In this document: piece after piece, positions 60,596 to 64,000 of the stretch
Numbering within the stretch: the first letter of the stretch is position 1
Layout of the letters: the number at the start of each line of letters is the position of its first letter
Source: Straminergon stramineum
Taxonomy: Eukaryota > Streptophyta > Bryopsida > Hypnales > Calliergonaceae
DNA: 64,000 nucleotides
Reading direction: 5' to 3'
Assembly: GCA_963920665.1 (NCBI GenBank)
Contig: OY987269.1
Location: forward strand, 10,232,501-10,296,500
Position numbers and translations under genes: made by a program
The notes under the pieces: model-generated
Told to the model about the DNA's origin: nothing
Databases searched by the model: none
The model's input: the letters and a program-made list of their open reading frames with translations, nothing else

Positions 60596-61855
60596 AGGTT
60601 AAGCAGAATGGGACTGGGAAGGATCCAGTAGTACAAACTTTCTTCCAATTCTCTCCCGTGATGATGGACCATCATCGAAACCTTGCCGTGTTCACGCAGG
60701 CAACCCCAGTGGAATCTGGGGAACTGATCAAAAGCAAAGCTCAAAACAATGAGAATGATGAGTTACATGCAACATGAATCACAATGATTTTCAAAAACAT
60801 AATGGATTTTGGAGTGTGGAAGGAATGGAAGTACTCTTGGTCAAACTTACAAGTAAGTCAAACGTCGTAAAACCGTGGATAGATTGATGCTCATCCCTGC
60901 GAGTACAGTTGAATTTGATGAGTACTAACTTAGCAATAAACCTGTTGCAGTGAAACATTGAACTTAGTGAAATGTGTTTCATTTGTTTCAAAAAAAACAA
61001 AAACATTGAACTTAGGAGAATATGGACTCAATAGCCTTCAAAGTCTTACAGATCTGGATGAAAAAACTTTGGGGATGATAGGATGAAAGGATGAAAAGAT
61101 GACCATATTTGTGACAAAGGATCGTGACAAATTGCGTGACAATGTGTATTTTAATATAATAGATAGAAGATGGTTCATTAGACATGCTCAATCATTCACC
61201 GAGAGATTGAGACGAGGTGAAGCAAGGCAAGTATCACCAACATTTACTCAGTTGCTAAGGAAGGTGCCCTCATTTTCCCCTTCAAGTGGCAGTGAATGGG
61301 GAATCAGTGCAGTTCTATAAGTGCAAAACTTTGGTTGAAATGGCATGTTGAAATGAGATATTTTGAAAAAGTTATTTCAACTAAAAAGTTGGTAGATTTG
61401 GAAAATGTTGTTTCAACCCCAAAATGGTTTGATTAAACAGTTAGTTTTTCAAAAAAATGTTGTTGTCTACTAACAAGTTTGGTATATTTTTGGAAGAAAC
61501 AAATACCCCTATAACAATTATCAAGGGGAGGATAGATAGATAGGAGAAATAACAAGTGTAAGTGTTTCACCACATGGAGGCATTTTAGACCTATTATGAG
61601 ATTTGCAAATGCACTAGATTTTCAGACTTTCAAATTTCTACTTGAAGTGTAGATTTGAAAATTTGAGGAATTCTACATACTTCATAGATTTTGATAGAAA
61701 TTTGAAACCTACAGAATAGATAGACTTCTAAGTTAAAATCTATATTTTGCATAGATTTTTTTAATGCAAAATCTACTTCTTAGGTAGATTTCAATCAGAA
61801 ATCTACATGGTTGAAAACAACATTCATATCTCTTAATATTGTTTCAACCTCCATA
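60596..61855. other. Intergenic DNA, no gene recognised
   Basis: Frames at 60535-60777 and 61099-61320 (plus) lack any recognisable domain; the first starts inside the upstream transposon. A 'gatgaaaggatgaaaagatga' simple stretch occurs near 61081. 61600-61810 repeats 'gtagatttgaaa/aaatctac' phrases in both orientations. Confidence 0.4.
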
Positions 61856-61859
61856 TTAA

Positions 61860-62431
61860 CCTCTAAATGTCCAAATTCATCTCTAGAATTGATGATTTGA
61901 GCAAAACCATGATAAAGTGCTATTTGGAAGCATATTTTGGAATTGATATACAAATCAAAGTTTTAGATTTAGATTTTAAGATTCCATATGTATAGTTAGA
62001 TACACCAATGCTATTACAAATCTTTTTTTTTAATAAATTTTGAAAGAGAAATTCCAAAATTCCTTCAAAATTCGATTGCAAGTAAAATATTACTATTTTT
62101 TGAGTAAAATTTGTTGGAATGGATTTGAAATGAAGTTCTCTTGACATGGTGATTTTTTGAAATTTTTGTGTTCATCAAATCTATGACCTCATTTTGGCAA
62201 ATCCAATTTTGAACTAAAGTCAATGCAATTTGATTACTTGATATACTTTCACATTTGTAATTTAAAAAAAATATGTACTCTAATAACACCAAATCCAACC
62301 ATTAGATAGAACAAGAACTTAATAATGTATCTCCACAACTTATAATAACTTTCATCCAAGTAGTTAGGAGGATGAAACTCGAGTTTCAATCTATTCATCA
62401 TCCAAAAAATGGACATCGGAGTGCTTAGGGG
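61860..62431 (+). mobile_element. ~572-bp TTAA-flanked element, family B, copy c
   Basis: Left TTAA at 61856-61859; the right site has mutated to TAAA (62432-62435). Ends are CCTCTAAATGTCC and GGACATCGGAGTGCTTAGGGG. It aligns with 22916-23484 across its length and in the same orientation. Confidence 0.8.
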
Positions 62432-62435
62432 TAAA

Positions 62436-63347
62436 TCACCAAATGTCAAGTGACATCCAAATGTCATTCAGGATGTTGTTTCAACTAAGGTTTTGCACTA
62501 GTGTATCCACCATATCAGAATTGGAGCGAGTTTATGTAGAACTCTTGAGTCACTATTTGAGATTGCTTTGAATGAAGGATTCCCTTCATTGGAGGTCATC
62601 TCACACTTAGTTGTAAGTTTATATACAATTGCAACCTACCTGCAAAACCAAATTGTATAGATTCTATTCATATTAGTGTAGGACTAATTTCAAATACATC
62701 TATTTCAACACTTTCAAAATTCATATTTTATTCTTATGGTATCCAAAAAAATATTCTAAGAGAATATAGAACCTTCTTTTGACTCCAAATAAGATCCAAA
62801 TCTCGTTGAGAGAGATTAATAAATAGAACCATGCTAAAATTCTTTTTTTTGGATGATTTAGGTGATTTTAATCTCTTATGATATTCATATCAATTATTTT
62901 TGGCAAGTTGGCAACAAGTTAGGCACTTCTATTTGTTGAATTGAATTCTTACACTTACTTATCATGGGTTTGGCCAAACAAAGTGACAATTTTTAATCAC
63001 TTTTAGGTCAAAAAAACAATTAAAAAGACTCTGTCATAAAAGACATATCAAAAACAAAATTAATTTACCACGTTTGAGAAAACATGAGCTACATTGTAAA
63101 GAAAATACTTGTGAGAAATCCATGGCTCTCTTAAATATTCATACCTTAGAAGTCACACATTGATTTTTCCTTGAGATTTCTCTACAAACAAAATTATCCA
63201 TTAGAGGAGATTTCAAGCCTACGAAGGGTTGCAAGTTCTCGGACTGTAGGGAATGTGAGAATTGCACTATAGTAGTACTGTAAAAGTAATCTGACATGGC
63301 CGAAGTTTGGCCATGTCATTATTTTTTTAAATGAAATATTTTTTATC
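62436..63347. other. AT-rich intergenic DNA
   Basis: No gene, TIR pair or RNA recognised. Confidence 0.4.
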
Positions 63348-63351
63348 TTAA

Positions 63352-63923
63352 CCCCCAAAGTCCCAAGGCTATTTTTCTGTCAAAAACCACTCAAAACTGC
63401 TACTTCTATGCATTCATATAAGGAATAAAAAAATACTTTTTTAAGAATCTAACCGTAGGAACTTGTACCAAACTTTTCTTGGATCATATAGTGAAAATTT
63501 CATGATGTTTGACCGTACGGATTGAAAGATATTAGCATTCAAAGTGAAAGAAAAAGATTTTTTTTGAAGATGCTCCAATTGCCCGCAAAACAAGAAACTC
63601 TATATCTTTTACATCACTAATCCAAATGGAATGAATCAAAGCTTCCCATTTAGACAAAAATATTATCTATGAGAATAAAATAATTAGAAAATATATTTCA
63701 ATATTATAAAAAAAAATTTGATGCCTGCTCTCCTCCATTTTGTGGTTATTGTGGCATAACTTTTGCTCCTGAGCACCTATTGGAATAAAAATTATATTCC
63801 CAGAAAGCTAATAAGTTTTTCTATCTTACGAGAAAGTTTAAAAAAAATTCACTAAAAATTGAGCTCATAGGAACCTACCCGAAATCCATTTTGTCCCCCA
63901 TAGGGACATTGGGACTTTAGGGG
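63352..63923. mobile_element. TTAA-flanked element, 572 bp, family C-like ends
   Basis: TTAA at 63348-63351 and 63924-63927. The left end CCCCCAAAGTCCCAAGG is inverted at the right as CATTGGGACTTTAGGGG with two to three differences. Non-coding. Confidence 0.8.
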
Positions 63924-64000
63924 TTAAACTTCTTTTTTTCATTTCAGAACAATTTTTTTTCCTAAATTTTGAAAAGAAAAAAAATTCTGACAACGGCTAG

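Noticed and set aside
60535..60777. 80-codon plus-strand frame
   Set aside because: It starts inside the transposon and runs across its right TIR and TTAA, so it is not an independent gene.

Overview
This is nuclear DNA from a land plant. psbW, a green-lineage thylakoid gene, sits beside a plant-type B-box protein gene, a membrane-anchored pepsin-like protease gene and an S-like RNase T2 gene. All four have spliceosomal GT-AG introns. Gene density is low: four supported protein-coding genes in 64 kb, in very AT-rich DNA loaded with transposable-element debris. That fits a bryophyte, fern, lycophyte or gymnosperm better than a compact genome, but the species cannot be named from sequence alone. 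No rRNA, tRNA, CRISPR or prokaryotic features were seen.

Layout. 433-1474 (-): RNase T2, three exons. 5.58-7.26 kb: three transposon-like units in a row, separated by shared TTAA sites. 7268-12028 (-): aspartic protease, ten exons, 632 aa, with a decayed tandem copy of its first exon just upstream (12354-12419). 13.65-16.2 kb: nested MITEs. 16452-18989 (-): B-box-like zinc-finger protein. 19-30.8 kb: no recognisable gene, one 569-bp TTAA element and a CAATT-rich tract. 30.86-31.33 kb: diverged LTR-like remnant. 33.5-33.9 kb: unrecognised minus-strand reading frame. 34.6-35.4 kb: degenerate tandem repeat with inverted flanks. 37.1-42.9 kb: decayed gag-like single-ORF retroelement, framed by 709-bp inverted arms that look identical. 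43.5-45.4 kb: second CAATT-rich tract. 46786-47337 (+): psbW, followed by two tandem duplications. 51.4-52.7 kb: candidate solo LTR. 54.2-64 kb: more TTAA elements and other MITEs.

The four genes have unrelated jobs (secreted or vacuolar RNA turnover, membrane-anchored proteolysis, a nuclear zinc-finger protein, PSII-LHCII organisation), and nothing suggests a functional cluster. The two most unusual signals are in the repeats. First, at least eleven elements begin CC(C/T), end GGG and lie between TTAA sites, which is the layout of piggyBac-type transposons; they fall into several families with 222- to 1691-bp members. Second, the 37-43 kb retroelement carries an inverted LTR-like arm matching its own downstream arm, fused to an inverted piece of its own ORF, so two promoter-like TATA boxes point outward.
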